From Eublepharis macularius (taxonomy: Eukaryota > Chordata > Lepidosauria > Squamata > Eublepharidae), in assembly GCF_028583425.1 (NCBI RefSeq), contig NC_072790.1, forward strand, positions 64,008,052 through 64,072,051: 64,000 bases of DNA. Reading direction: 5' to 3'. Shown here piece after piece: positions 1-12,227 of this stretch. Below the pieces are notes generated by a model. The model was not told the origin of the DNA and made no database searches. It was given only the letters and a program-made list of their open reading frames with translations. A program made the position numbers and the translations under genes. Position 1 is the first letter of the stretch, and every line of letters starts with the position of its first letter.

Positions 1-1365
1 ACAATTGGGCCAGAGAAGAAATTTGTGAGGCATCCTTCTTCTTTTCAGGTGTTCTCTGATTGTTAGGAACAATATTAGTTATTTGGTAAATGTGCCCCAA
101 AGACATTTTCCTGGGCTGGCTGCAATGGACAAAAGCCCTGAGAAATAAATAAACTCATAAACCCAATTAAAACAGGCCTTCTTCCATTGCATTGCTGGGA
201 ATGTTTGCTCAGGCACCCTGGCCTTCATGCTCCCCCCAGCACAGTCATTGCCACACCCCCTTCATCTGTTCCTGAGATTCCTGTTAACTCCCCCCTTATT
301 AAAAGCTATACTAAGAGCTACGTAGTGCTGCATGTTGCATTTTCTTTGAGCACAGAAAGCTAATCTGAAGTTAAATCTATCCTATTCCCTGAAAGGAGTA
401 AAGAGGATGCATATGTTTCTTTCCACCAGCAGAACCCACCTATACACAATTGCACTAGAGTAGCACCAGAACACAGCTTATAATGTTGAGGTTGTGCTGC
501 TCTTGAAAAGCTGACTGGTACAAGAAGAAGGGGTTCTAGAAAAGAAAAGATGGAGAAATGGTATTGTTAGTGTACACCTTCCCATTAAGATCAGAAGCAA
601 AAATATAGCCACTATATGAGACAGATATTGAACACTTAAAATATATTACCCACAGAGAAGGTTCTGCACTGACACCTGTATGAGTGATGTCATAAACCTG
701 CTCATCTGAGGAAGGGGGGCTCCTCCACCCATACCTTTAAATGAAGCTTGACTTATTTTTGTCACAGAGTTAATTCACTGCTACAGGCCCCTAGACAGTA
801 GTTTCTCTTCTGGAGTTCTCCTTCGAAAATATTTTCTAACTTCAGTCACTGATACACACTTGCTGACAGGTTTACAAAAGTTTTTGTTGGATGTCAGGAA
901 ATCTGTTATTCCCTCATTCAATTCTGAAGTCCCACTTAGAAATAATGCAGCCCAGCTTGGTGCAGAAAGCTGGTTATAGCCCTGCTTGTACCTATCATGG
1001 GGCCTTCCTTGGCCAAAGAGAAACAAAAGCCACTCAACTTCAGCCGCCCAGACTTTGAACTCCTGTCGATCAAAGGTCATGTGCTTCTTTCTACTACCAG
1101 GGATTGAAAAGTACTGGCCCATAACAGTTTGAGAATCTTGCACCGCAACCAGGTCTACTTACCCCAAAGCTAACTTTATTGTTTGTACTCACCTTATTTC
1201 TAACCTTTCATATCTATGTGAACAGCAGGGAAGTTTCATATAGATAAATGATAGCTAACTATGAGACCTCTAGATTCTTCTTTGTCATTATATTCCTTTG
1301 AGGTAACAAAAGAAGGCCTGAGATTAGATGCCGTATTCAAAACACAAGTACATATTGTCCTAGAC
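1..1365. other. Intergenic DNA, nothing recognised
   Basis: AT-rich non-coding sequence downstream of BMP5. A 120-codon open frame on the minus strand (781-1143) has no recognisable domain, and I see no splice context that would make it an exon. No repeat family could be named here. Confidence 0.4.
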
Positions 1366-1615
1366 AGGGCTACCAGGTCCCCTGGTGGGGATCCCCCGCT
1401 CCCATCCTCCACCCCCTGACACCACTCACCTGGCCAGCAGTGGGAAAAGGTGGGGAAACAGGCCTCCTGGGTGTGCTCCAGGAGTGACATGACGATGTCA
1501 CACCCAGGAGTGACATGACATCATTGTGCAGGCCTCAGGGGTACTCCCACGCTTCACACATGCATGAAGACAAGAAGAAAGGTGAGTGCTGGAAGGTAAG
1601 GGGACCTCGCAACCC
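1366..1615. mobile_element. GC-rich TIR element (AGGGTTGC family)
   Basis: The left end (agggctaccaggtcccc) and the inverted right end (ggggacctcgcaaccct) match as imperfect terminal inverted repeats. The interior is GC-rich and carries short palindromic tgacatca-type motifs. The elements at 4514-4899 and 43379-44103 have the same style of ends and the same interior motif. No coding capacity is seen, so this is probably a non-autonomous DNA element. Superfamily unknown. Confidence 0.5.
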
Positions 1616-3504
1616 TAGTCCTAGACTTTTACCAAAAGAATGGCCTAATGTTAAATATATAAATACAGCCAGGCATGGAGATGGCTTTCTAACTTGCCCA
1701 AGAGCAAGAGAGAAAATTGAATCCTCAACAGGGCCCCAAGGCCAACAAAGGCTGAAATGTATACTGTTTCTGAAAGCAATATGGATTTATGGTATTTTTA
1801 CTTCAATAGTTCTACAATAATCCCCCCAAATTTCCCTTGAATATCCAGTGTCCCTTACCATCTTCAGCAGTTTTAAAAACAGCTCAGGTCATTGTAACAC
1901 ATTTTGTACTTCTACGTTTTCGACATTTGGGCCATGACAACAGGTTCTTCCCTGCCCCCCATCCATCTTCATTCTACAGTGCTACTGATGTTGCTAAAAG
2001 AGGCAGTCATTATTGCCAATTAGAAGCCATGCTGGAAGGGTTCAAACCATGGGGAGCCAGGCAACCTCTGGTAACCTTTTAAATGCCTTCCTTGCATGGG
2101 CTTCAGAAGGAGGGAGCTATAGTCATTGCAGCGCTGCCAGAAGTGAGATGAATGGTGGAAAATAGGTTTGTGATATGGACTCTTGAAAAGAAGCCATCTC
2201 AACACGATGTCCTTTCAGTCATTAACAAGCCAAGCTTACGTTTAATGGATGACATACTTATAAACATTTCCAACGCTAATTATTGACCTCCTACATCCAC
2301 TCTTGCCCTGCATATCAAAACAGCGACATTTTCCACTATCTAAATACACCAAACCAAGGAAATCATTATGTGTAAGCCTTTTCCTGTGCAGGTAGGCTGC
2401 ACAAACAAAGCCCAAATCATCTAACTGTAGTCATTTTAAGTCTATTCTAATTAAAACACGGGGAGACCAAGAGAAGAATTTATCATGCCAGTAATGGTAA
2501 ATATTTATACAGTGGTATTTGGTGAGGTACTACAATGTACTATATTGCTCCTGAAGTCTTGCTCCAGCATGATTACTGTTTGAGGGATAGGTGGGTGGAG
2601 AAGAAAATATTCTACCCCAGCTTAATTTTTTTGACTAGGAATATACAGAAGGGGTAGGATTTGGACTGTAAATAGAGAACTTAACCATGGACTTCTTCTA
2701 TAACTATTTCAAGAGTATTTTGAAAGCATCCTTTAGTGCAGAGTAACAATCCCGTCCTTTGGTAGCTCTGGCTTCTTTGGGCAATTTTTAAAGAAAATAC
2801 TCCATCTCATTTCACACAAATTGCTCATAAAGTCCAATTCACAGATCTGACTGGGGTCCGAGGAGTCTCTTCCACAATTGAAAGGCACTTTCAGTCATAA
2901 AAGTAGACCCTGACTGCTGCACCATGCCACATCCCAGACCATCTCGTCCTTGTGCATCATGAGTAGGTATTAGGAGACAGGTTTGGGCTTCAGCAGGCAG
3001 GAAATTATGGGCAAGTCCTATTGCAAGAGAAGAATTCAACTTGCATGCTTTTGTGTGATACTTTAAAGTGATCTAACATAATCTCTATGAAGCAGCCTTC
3101 AGTGAACGAAAAGCCAGAAGAAGAGAGGACCTTCCTGGCTGCATATCAAAATTAAAAGTAAGGTATCAACAAGCAACAAAGCATCACCTTATGTGTCTTC
3201 CTATGATATTGCAAAAGGGGTTTCATGGATCTGTTTGTAGGAAGTCCTCTAGGGCCTGTAAACATTTCTACTGGAGTTCAGCTTTCTTCACAGCTTCAGT
3301 GACTCTCCAGTTTCAGGTTTTATTTCTTGATTTTCCCTCCTCCCCCCCCCCCATCTGCCTGTGCAATTATCTACAAATATCAGGAACTCTCTCAGAGCTA
3401 TTCCTCGCATTCATCTACCACTAACAAGAATGTTCACTTGAGTGATTTCTTCATTCAGTAAGACATCACGGCAGGGTCTTTGTACATGTAGTAGTTATTA
3501 TAAT
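1616..3504. other. Intergenic DNA, nothing recognised
   Basis: Mostly AT-rich single-copy-looking sequence. The short open frames here show no domain, and no SINE or LINE ends are evident apart from a short C-run near 3343. Confidence 0.35.
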
Positions 3505-3715
3505 AGCCCAGACTAGCCTGATCTTATCACAGGTTGGAAGCTAAGCAGGGTCAGTACTGGGATGGGAGACCACCAAGGATGACTGAGGCTGCTATGCAGA
3601 GAAAGGCAATGGCAACCGGCTTCTGCTCATCTAGCCTTGAAATCCTCAGGAGGTGGAACTTCATGGGGTCACCATGAGTTGGTTGTGACTTGATGGCACA
3701 CTTCACTTTACCTTT
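3505..3715 (+). mobile_element. 5S rRNA-derived SINE (5S-Sauria type)
   Basis: The head resembles 5S rRNA. It keeps the internal promoter segments ggaagctaagcagggtc and gatgggagacc, although part of the 5S sequence between them is shortened. The body continues with the usual tail (ggcaatggcaaccggcttctg, then ...gagttggttgtgacttgatggcac). Such SINEs are known from squamates and support that assignment. Transcription would be by RNA polymerase III from the internal 5S-type promoter if the copy were active. This copy looks diverged. Confidence 0.8.
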
Positions 3716-3769
3716 GTACATGCATCGTCTGCTCATGACTCAGTGGGTATGAGATAAGGAGTCAGGGGT

Positions 3770-4215
3770 GGCAATTGCCTAGGGCGCCAGCAATGGAGGG
3801 ATGCCAACAAGCCCTGTCATTCCCCATACTCACCCAGCCACCCCTGCAGCATTGAGGTCTGCCCCAGGAGGCACCTGTGGCCCCAACGGGCAGCTAGTGA
3901 GGATCCTTCTCCCTCCTTCCATTAGGAGAACAGGGAAGGCCCAGCCTTTTCGTCCTTACCTCTGCCATGCCTTGCCTGAGGGGGGCTGAGGAGGCAGGCA
4001 GCATCTTCCTGCTGCAGTGCAAGGAGTGAAATTTACTGGGCACTTCTGTGCCCCACCCTACTGGGTTGCTGGAGAATGAGGAGAGTAGAGGTGGCTTCTT
4101 GCCAAGGTTTTGGAGGGGGAGGATTGGTGCCCTGCCTCACTGGCTGCTGGGGAACGAGGGTGGGTAGTGGCTTCTTGCCATGCCTAGCTTAGGGCACCCA
4201 AAATCCTTTAGCTGG
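3770..4215. repeat. GC-rich block with an internal tandem duplication
   Basis: This segment is clearly more GC-rich than its surroundings. It contains two diverged direct copies of a unit of roughly 90 bases, recognisable by 'ggtggcttcttgccaagg' near 4090 and 'agtggcttcttgccatgc' near 4166. The left end (ggggtggcaattgcctaggg) and right end (gcctagcttagggcaccc) are partly inverted, which hints at a DNA element. Family not identified. Confidence 0.35.
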
Positions 4216-4513
4216 CCCAATGAAGAGTGTGGATGAGGCCACTGATTTTCTGCCCTCAGATGTGGTAAATACCAATCTCATATCAGGTTGTCACCAAATC
4301 TGCTGAGACAAGCAGAAGATTTCAATTCCTAGATACAACTGTGAAAACAAATCACATTATTTTTCTGTCTCTACAGACTCCCAGACCAAACAGGCCCTCT
4401 GTATCCCTGGATGTCACCATTTATCCTACTTCAAGATACTCCACAGTAGTGTACTGAATCATGACTTGGGCTTTGGGGCTTTTGACAGAAAACATATACT
4501 ACTTAGCCAGCCT

Positions 4514-4899
4514 TTCAGCTAGAGTTGCCAGCCCCCCACCTCTTACCATCGCTCAGCTGGCTAGTGGGGAAGAAATGGCAAGAAATGGTGGGGGGACTTA
4601 CCAGCTGCCAGGGCACTTTCCAGCAATATAATGCCATCACCAGATATGTGCTGACATCACTTCCTGTACATCCAGGAGTGACATAGTCTTGTCACCAATT
4701 GATGTCCTGGAGTTTGGGCAAAAGCCTTGGAGTTTTTGCTCAAATTATAGAGTAGTTCTGGAAGGCTGGCAATGCGATGATGTCACTTCTGGAAGTGATG
4801 TCAGCTTGTTGCCTGTGATGTCATTGCACTGGTAAGCACACCCTGCAGCTGCTAAGTCTCATCCCCCACCCCTGCCAGTTGCCAGTGGGACTTGGCAAC
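4514..4899. mobile_element. TIR element of the AGGGTTGCCAG family, long form
   Basis: It begins agagttgccagc and ends cttggcaactctt, forming short terminal inverted repeats. The interior has repeated motifs of the tgatgtcactt/agtgacat type, also seen in the elements at 1366 and 43379. No open frame of note. Probably non-autonomous. Confidence 0.5.
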
Positions 4900-6652
4900 T
4901 CTTCTTTCAGCCCATAAACCATCAGCCTGCAAAACATCCTTCTTGGAAGATGAACCCATACATTTCAAGTCCATTGTAACCACCCAGTCTGGCATACTGT
5001 ATGCTTTGACTTCCTGACAGGCACCCCACGGGGGAGACATGAGAAGCGCACAAGGGTCATATAAAGAGGCCCTCGGATAATGGGTATGTCAAGCCACTCC
5101 CAGATTTTTGACATAACTGGGGAAGAACAAAGAAGCATAAAATTCTCCCTTTGCATTGCTCAACCTTGAAAAGCCCGAGGCAAATACCTAACCTAATTAC
5201 ACTATTAGTAAGTGTTTACTTCAGCACGTTGTTATTATATTGATTATGTGAGGACTAACAGGCTATTACTTTCAGGGAGTTTACTCTCTGAAGTTGAAGT
5301 GATTAAAAAAGTGACAACACACTAAAGTTTTTGTAACGTATCCTGAGGCCTTAACTTCATAGCTCCTTTAAGAAAGAACACTATAGAAGTACAGCACTGT
5401 TGTTCAGCCAAATGGGCAAGTATTCTTCTGTGATATTAATGCCAGGGTTTGTCCATTGTATTCCTTTAACAAATTTCTTAAAACTGGTCACATTATAGTA
5501 ATCACATACACTATGTCAGTATAATACATTAATGGGTGTTTATTACTTAAATACTATAAAAACACTTGAAACGTGTATTGTTTACTAACATATAGTAACA
5601 CAAAGGGGTTTTTTAAAGCTTTGAAAAGGAAAAGGTCAGGAGAAATTCAGAACTGTGTTATTCATCAATAGATATTCTTTAAACCAAACTTTAGGTTGGG
5701 GCTCAGGAAGTCTGCTTTCACAGATGTGCATTTGGAGAAGAGTCTGATTCTAGAAACTAGAAATGTTATGTTTATATGAGGGTTTAATGTGTATATTTCT
5801 AATATTTTTGATTTTTTTTTTAATTGGGAGGAATGAGGAGGTCAGGAAGGCTCCCAAACTATGGTCATTCCACAGAATGTGTAAAACAGAATTGTTCAGA
5901 AGGACATTTTTATACAAGGAATAAGGTTGTAATAAAATGGAACCATTCAGGTGGACAATAAAGGGAATAGAATCATTTTCTATTTGTTGCTTTGCATTGT
6001 TTATAATATGTCTTACACTTTTTTTAAAAAATTGCATATCTTTTTAAAAAATAGCCGCTCATCCCAGCACTTTGCACATAAATAATAAGCATCATAAAGC
6101 TAGCAACATAAAAAGGTCCACTCCACAGACAATTTATTGGATTATTTATTATTTCAATCATTATAACTTCTCTTCCATCAAGGCAGTTTCATCACAATAA
6201 GCAAAACATTACCTAAAACATCAATAAAATCAATACTAATAAAATCTAGAACTGTGTCCCTAAATCCAATGAAAAGAGCATAGCCTAAAATAAATCCAAG
6301 AATCAAGAGAAGGCCCTTCAAAATAACATTGCCTTGCACCCCTTACTAAAAGACAGTAAGAATGGTACAGCCCTCACGTAATTTGGCAAACCATTCCACA
6401 AAAAACAACCACTGCAAAAAAAATCCCTGGAGATTCTGGCACTAGGGCTCATGTAGGGAGAAGTGTTCCTCAGATATATACATAAGCACAAAGAATCTTT
6501 ACTGAATAATACAGTACACATCACAAATATAAAGCAAAATGCAAACTATCTAGTAATCCACTGATCGATGTTCAGGCCCTACTTTATTCCTTTTTAAATG
6601 CTTAAACTATATTCTCAAAAATAGGTTCAAAAGTCATAACATGATACAGTTC
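4900..6652. other. Intergenic DNA with one possible old repeat
   Basis: AT-rich sequence without a recognised gene. A stretch near 6310-6480, containing 'ggcaaaccattccac', resembles old interspersed-repeat sequence in style, but I cannot name the family. Confidence 0.3.
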
Positions 6653-6890
6653 ACAATGTGGTGTTGTGGTTAGAGTGTCAGACTAGGATCTGGGAGACAT
6701 AGGTTCGAATCCCTACTCTCCTATGGAAGTTCACTGGGTGACCTTGGGCCAGTCACATACTGTCAGCCTAACCTATCTCACAGGGTTGTTGTGGGGATAA
6801 AATGTGGATGAGAGGCAAACTATGTAAACCACCTTGGGTCCCCATTGTGGAGAAAGGTTGGGTATTAATGAAGTAAAATAATTAATAGAT
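6653..6890 (+). mobile_element. tRNA-derived SINE, near full length
   Basis: The head has a box A-like tggttagagtgtc near 6668 and an exact box B ggttcgaatcc at 6702-6712. The body (gggtgaccttgggccagtcac, then cctatctcacagggttgttgtggggataaaatg) is typical of squamate tRNA SINEs. The 3' end is A/T-rich (taatgaagtaaaataatt). It is transcribed by RNA polymerase III and mobilised by a LINE in trans. Confidence 0.85.
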
Positions 6891-7347
6891 ATTCCACAAT
6901 TGCATAACTGATCCAGTGTTGATGCTATTCAGACACCCAAAATGACTTCCAGGGTTGAAAGATTCTCATATCTGAAAAATCTCTGTTCCACTAAAACTTT
7001 TTCTTATCTAGGCATTATTTTTAAAGCATTTTTTTAAAAAAAATATCCCAACCAAACTCATTCATTAAATACCAAACCTGCCACTAAATGTTTGAGATTC
7101 AGTCAAGTAACCTTTTTTTGTTATTATAAAAACATATGTTGCAATGAGAAATTCATTTTAAAAACCTTACTGTATCAATTTCTACTTCAGATATTTAAAC
7201 AATCCTTGAAACATTGCAAATAAGAAAAGCTCTAGTAGTAACCATCTAATTTAAAGCAAAGTAAGAACAAAAAATGAAGTTGTTCACATTTATATATAAA
7301 AAGGTTTAAAGAGAGCACCATTCTATAAAAAGGTCAAAACCACTGCA

Positions 7348-7585
7348 AGTTTTTATTTATTTATTTTATTTTATTTATACCCCATCTTTCCCCCAATGGG
7401 GACCCAAAAGGGCTCACTTCGTTCTCTTCTCCACGTTAACCTCACAACAATCTTATGAGGTAGGTTAGAGAGGATGCAACTGGCTCAAGATCAAGAGCAA
7501 GCTTCCATGGTAGAGAGGGCATTCAAACCTGAGCCTCTGAGATCCTAGCCCAACACTCTAACCACTACATCATGCTGGTGTAAAA
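7348..7585 (-). mobile_element. tRNA-derived SINE, inverted copy
   Basis: Read on the minus strand this is the same SINE class as at 6653: head with the 'agtgttgggctaggatctc' region, then ccttgagcca-like and cctcataagattgttgtgagg body segments, ending in the accttttgggtccccattg tail. On the plus strand it starts with tttatttatttta and ends near ccactacatcatgctgg. Confidence 0.8.
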
Positions 7586-7879
7586 ATGCCACCCTCCCTT
7601 ACAGATCACTAAGAATCTCCATGTATATTTATAAAATATCTTTCAGTAGTGCATCAATTTTACGTTTAGAATTTGGTCAACAAAGGGGGGGGGCATTAAT
7701 CAAAAATTTTACACAAACTTTAATAGACAGCAAGCTTAACACCTGGCGGGGGGGGGGCATTGCATAAACGAAAAACAGTCACACACAATCCACATCAGTC
7801 AAATCAACCAAAATAATTCAAATCATTTAAACCAAATGGACATATAGAAACATGTTTTTTAGACATCCCCTGTTTAGGG

Positions 7880-8100
7880 TAGCCTGTCTTTTCTATTATA
7901 GGCTTCCTGAGGGGCCGCTGCCTTTTGGATTGTTCAGAATGTGCTGTAAGGCCATTTTATTTACCAGGGCATTTCATGAGGTAAAAGACTGCAGATATCT
8001 TTTGGGGAGGGGGGAGTTATTTGGGATTTTATTTTATTCTGTATATTTTAAATTGTGATTTGTAAGCCACCTTGAGCCATGAGAAAAGACATTGGCCCAT
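7880..8100 (+). repeat. Interspersed repeat 3' end, unclassified
   Basis: The sequence includes 'ttaccagggcatttcatgagg', 'ttattctgtatattttaaattg' and 'gtaagccaccttgagcc'. This looks like the 3' end of an interspersed repeat, possibly LINE or SINE tail. No coding capacity is visible, and the short open frame over it shows no domain. Confidence 0.35.
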
Positions 8101-9326
8101 GCCGAGTGGCGTACTGACATGCCCAGATGCAGTTCATACTATACTAGTGCAAACATGCCAGCAAAAAGCAAATCATGCGCTACTGACTCATGAGAAACTG
8201 CCATTAGTGAAAAATACCCTCCAAAAAACATGCAGTTCACATTTTCATTTGAACTTCAAGGACTCAAATAGGCTGTATACATTCTCAACTCCAAATCAAT
8301 TATCCTATCAATTATCACTGTCATCAATACTAGGGTTTTAAAAAAAAATAAGGTAAGAAGAGCCATAATAGTTAAGAAAACCACTTTTATTGTACTTCTT
8401 CAGCTTTTTATTTTGCTGGGGCTAGAGGAAGTTGTTCAATTGAAGCCTTTGTTAAACTAAACTGACAACAAAAAGGAAGAAAATAAAAGAGAAACACAAA
8501 GGCTTACTTTAAAGTAAGGACTCCACAACCTTTCTCTATATACAATGAAAGACAACACATCATTTCAAGAGCATGGAGAGATCTAAGGGGGAAACAAAGA
8601 CCTGTAATTGTAAACCCTATCTATAAATCTGTGGTGATGAAGGAAAAGAAAGTGGGTGGGTAGTTAACAAGAATAACCTGAAACTGAGCTTTGTTATATG
8701 AGTAAAATTAGCCCACTGAGAACCTTTTTTTTCCACATAACTTTTAGCCTGGCATTGTTTCACATATCTCCATGGTAAAGAGCTCTTTTACAAATTGTAA
8801 CAAGCAATCACTGAACTTGAACTAATTTTCCTTCATTTTCTATTTCAGCTAATTAATACCTCTGAATTAGAGTTGGTTCATTAGTAATGCCCTCTTTCAG
8901 AGTCAATCAACATTCCCATTGTAGCAACCTTTTAAAAGTGGACACTTTCAGCTACCTCAAACAATAACATGGTCTGCTCATCAGTATTTCTTCCAATACA
9001 ATGATTATATCCAGCATTTAAAATGTCAAGATAGAAATCTGAAAGAGGGAGTGGATTTTATTAATAGGATTACCAACTGACCAGAGAGAAAAAAACAACC
9101 TGCTGTGCTCTTGCGCCTTTAACAGGAGCTTGATGTGTAGAAATCACAAAGTAAAGGTTTTCATAAACTTGCACTCTGACGCAAAACAAATTTGACACTG
9201 TATAGTAACCTTTTTCAAAATGAACATTTGGGGGACAGTTGAGGTCATACCAATGGGGCCCATCCCTCCCATCAGCCCTCCTGGGTTGACCCTGCTTTTT
9301 ACACAGGGGCCAACATGTCACTCACA
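8101..9326. other. Intergenic DNA, nothing recognised
   Basis: AT-rich, no gene or named repeat seen. The poly-A stretch near 8341 is unremarkable. Confidence 0.35.
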
Positions 9327-9532
9327 TAGGGTTCCTAACTCTGGGTTGGGAAATTTCTGGAAATTTGGGGCGTAGAGTTTAGGAAGGGTGGGTTTTGAGG
9401 TGGGGAAAGATCTCATTATGGCATTATACCTTATAGTCCACCCTCCAGAGAAGCCATTTTCTCCAGGGGAACTGATCTCTGTAGTCTGGTGATCAGTTGT
9501 AATTCCAGGAAATCTCCAGACTAGGAACCCTA
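9327..9532. mobile_element. Short MITE, TAGGGTTGCCAG family
   Basis: It begins tagggttcctaactctggg and ends gactaggaacccta, with inverted ends. The interior has the family landmarks 'ggcattatacc', 'ccaccctcc' and 'ttctccagggg'. About 206 bp. Related copies lie at 10322, 25776, 36408 and 46956. Confidence 0.7.
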
Positions 9533-9929
9533 CAGCCACACATGCACAGTACACTCCCTTCATATAATCTATGCCCAAAGGGAACTTATGTGTACTTCCA
9601 TGAAGGCTTGCGGCAACACCAGAGGATGCAATGATATGCGCAGTATTTTCTTGCTTTCTTTGGATATTGCTCTCACAACTTTGTATTCTGATTCTAAATG
9701 TAGTGCAAGGAAATGGTCTTTAGTTTAATCTAGCATACCCCCCATTTTCTGCTTCTCACACCATGTAATATTTCTGGGTCCACAGATAAGGACTACCAGA
9801 ATAAGCAACTTTAATAAAGAGCAACTAAAACATCTTGTAAAACATTGTCAGATACTTGTTCAAGAACAAACTAAGATCATGTGATCTTAGGGTAAGTATG
9901 CAAACTACCAATTCCCTAACACTGTGTCC

Positions 9930-11240
9930 AGAGGTAGCCTCCATGCCTCCACACACTAACCTCTGCGTTGGGTTTGGCAGCGCCAGAACCCCATTGCTGG
10001 AGAACAGCCGGCAGGGCAGGCAAGGCAAGCCAAGACCTCATCACTGTTGGGCCCACATTAGGGACACAGCAAGATGCCACAGTTCAGAGGGTGGTAGGCC
10101 CACCACAGCACTAGGATGAGCTGACGAAGAGATGGCCATGGAGATGCCTGCGGGAGAGGCATAGCCCAAACTGAGGATGGAAATGGCCAAGGTGCAGCAG
10201 CAACAGGCAGTCAGAGAAGGACAGGCCCCAGAATGTATCCACAAAAGGGTTGAGAAGGGCAGCAGGGTATGGCTGCAGCAGGCTTCTTGGCCCCACCCAG
10301 GCCCAGATACTGGGCCTTTGATAGGGGTGCCAGCCTCCAGGTAGTGGCTGGAGAACTCCCAGAATTACAACTGATCTCCAGCCAAGATAAATCAGTTTCC
10401 CTGGAGAAAATTGTTACTTTTGAAGGTAGACTCTTTAGCAGTATACCCCACTGAGGCCCCTCCCTAAATTCCACCCTCTCCAGGGTCCAGCCCCCCAAAT
10501 CTCCAGGAATTTCCCAACCTAAAGCTGGCAACCCTATTTGAGGATGATGGGTATGGTGAGGTTGGAGGGTTGGAGACCCTGAAGGAAACTCCATTTGTTG
10601 GGAATCCTGCCATTCTCCCTAGGTGTAGCCCCTATATAGGAGGGATAGGAAGAGCCTGGAGACATCCCACCTACATAGGCCCTTTTATTAGGTAGGCCCT
10701 TTATTAGACAGGCCAAGGAGGAGCCAGGGAGGAAAGGCTAGAGTGATCCCATATTGCTTAGTATAGGGCAGCTAGTGTGCTAGAGAGAGGCAAAGGGTGC
10801 TACAGAAACCTTCTTCCTTTATACTGTCTGAGGGCCTTCCGAGGGTGGACTCATGGGAAAAGGAGATGCTGGAGGATGCCACAGCCCTGGACACCAGCCA
10901 GGTTTGCCATACATCCGCTAAGGGTAAGAGAATCCCCACCTGCCACCTCCCAGCCCCATTTGCCTGAACAGCAGAGGGTAAAGGCATATGGGGAGAAGCA
11001 CATGTATACACTCCCCCAGCCCAGTGAACTGGCTTCAGCAGCAGGGCCTGGGTAAGTCATGCAAGTCATACGGTATCATGTCGTCCAGTGGCTGCTTCTG
11101 GGGCCGGCCCAATGAGTTCTCCCTCAAAGGCCAAAGCAGCTATGGAAAGGGCCTTGCCTTCTCTCCCCTGTCTTTTCCTGAGAGAAACCAAGCCTGGAAT
11201 GCTGTTATTGTTGCCTAGCAACAGCCACTGAGGGCATCTG
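9930..11240. repeat. GC-rich unclassified block, split by a MITE
   Basis: A 1.1 kb GC-rich stretch, excluding the MITE inserted at 10322-10536. Overlapping open frames of 60-127 codons occur on both strands, as expected of GC-rich non-coding DNA. It has a TATA-like 'cctatatagg' near 10630 but no clear LTR ends. It may be an old retroelement segment. I did not recognise any domain. Confidence 0.3.
10322..10536. mobile_element. Short MITE with a TTTGA target duplication
   Basis: The element runs from taggggtgccagcctcc to gctggcaacccta and is flanked by TTTGA at 10317-10321 and 10537-10541. Removing it with one TTTGA restores a continuous host sequence (gggcctttgaggatg), so this is a clean insertion into the GC-rich block. 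This is the best-defined copy of the family in the window. Confidence 0.75.
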
Positions 11241-11461
11241 ATTCTTAAAGCTACAGCAGTTCCTTTTATCATTTGGGGATGTTTTATATATATATTTCAG
11301 ATTTTTCTGCAAACCCGGGACGTTTTTCAAGCGTGTGAGAAGATCTGTCTTATTCATTCATAGCTCCAGTCTCCAGATTTAAGTATCCTCAGATCAAGCT
11401 ATTAGTATATAAAATAACCTCTTTTATATGAGATGGAAGAAGGTAACTAACACAGTGTCAG

Positions 11462-11645
11462 TAGGGTTGCCAGCTTTTAAACTGGTCGTTCTAGCTGCCC
11501 CTTTAATATCATTTTGACCAGCAGCAAATACCAGGAGATGTTATTGACCTTTATTCCCTTGAGAAGCTTTCAACTGCTCAGTTCCACATATTAAGCCTCT
11601 TTTAAAGGGAAAGGCCATTTTTCTCCTGGCCAAATGGCAACCCTA
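11462..11645. mobile_element. Short TIR element ending in the AGGGTTGCCA motif
   Basis: It starts tagggttgccagctttta and ends aaatggcaacccta. It shares the terminal motif with the other MITEs but has a different interior (tttaatatcattttgacc, ccttttaaagggaaagg). Length about 184 bp. Probably a distinct subfamily. Confidence 0.5.
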
Positions 11646-12219
11646 ATCAGATAGCTCTTTCCTTGGTAAACATGCTTTGAAGCTTATTTGTTGCTCCTGT
11701 CTTTCACATAAGGATTGTCTAAATATGCTTCCTTTGCCTGCTCTGAGTTCCCCAACCCAGAGCCTCAGCCCATGTATCCCTTCCCTTCTTCTGTACCTGA
11801 AGAATTACAATTGTCTCTTTCTTATCATGCTCATAAAACATCTAGCTTTGCCTCATATAAAATAGCACCATTTGTTTTCTTTGCAATCCCAGATACTCTG
11901 CGTATGCATTAAAATAAACCCGGGTTATGCTTGTCAGATGTTTCTCCACAGCAATGAAGGTTTTAAAAAAACGTTTTCTCTAAAAACAGAGACAACTGCA
12001 ATTTTTGCCATAGGTTCCACTGTTTCAATCTTTTCTACAGGCCAATGTATCATCCACATCACTAAATCTAGATTGTATGATGTGCCTATCTATCATTTCA
12101 AAAATACATAATGATAGAAAAGTAAAGAAGCACAGAAGGCTATCCTCAATCATTCCAGGAGCATGAAATTTCTCTCAAATTGGATAGAAAATATTAAGAT
12201 TCTTGTTTTCAGTGGCATA
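11646..12219. other. Intergenic DNA, nothing recognised
   Basis: AT-rich. Three overlapping open frames of 62-79 codons show no domain. Confidence 0.35.
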
Positions 12220-12227
12220 TATATGAG

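Noticed and set aside
781..1143. 120-codon minus-strand open frame
   Set aside because: No domain, no upstream promoter or splice context recognised, and length possible by chance in 64 kb.
3525..3580. 5S rRNA-like sequence
   Set aside because: Truncated 5S similarity followed by a SINE body, so a 5S-derived SINE and not a 5S rRNA gene.
6666..6715. tRNA-like sequence with a perfect box B
   Set aside because: It is the head of a SINE with a tRNA-unrelated body and an A/T-rich tail, and it does not fold as a complete tRNA. The same applies to the heads at 34728, 38948 and 51628.
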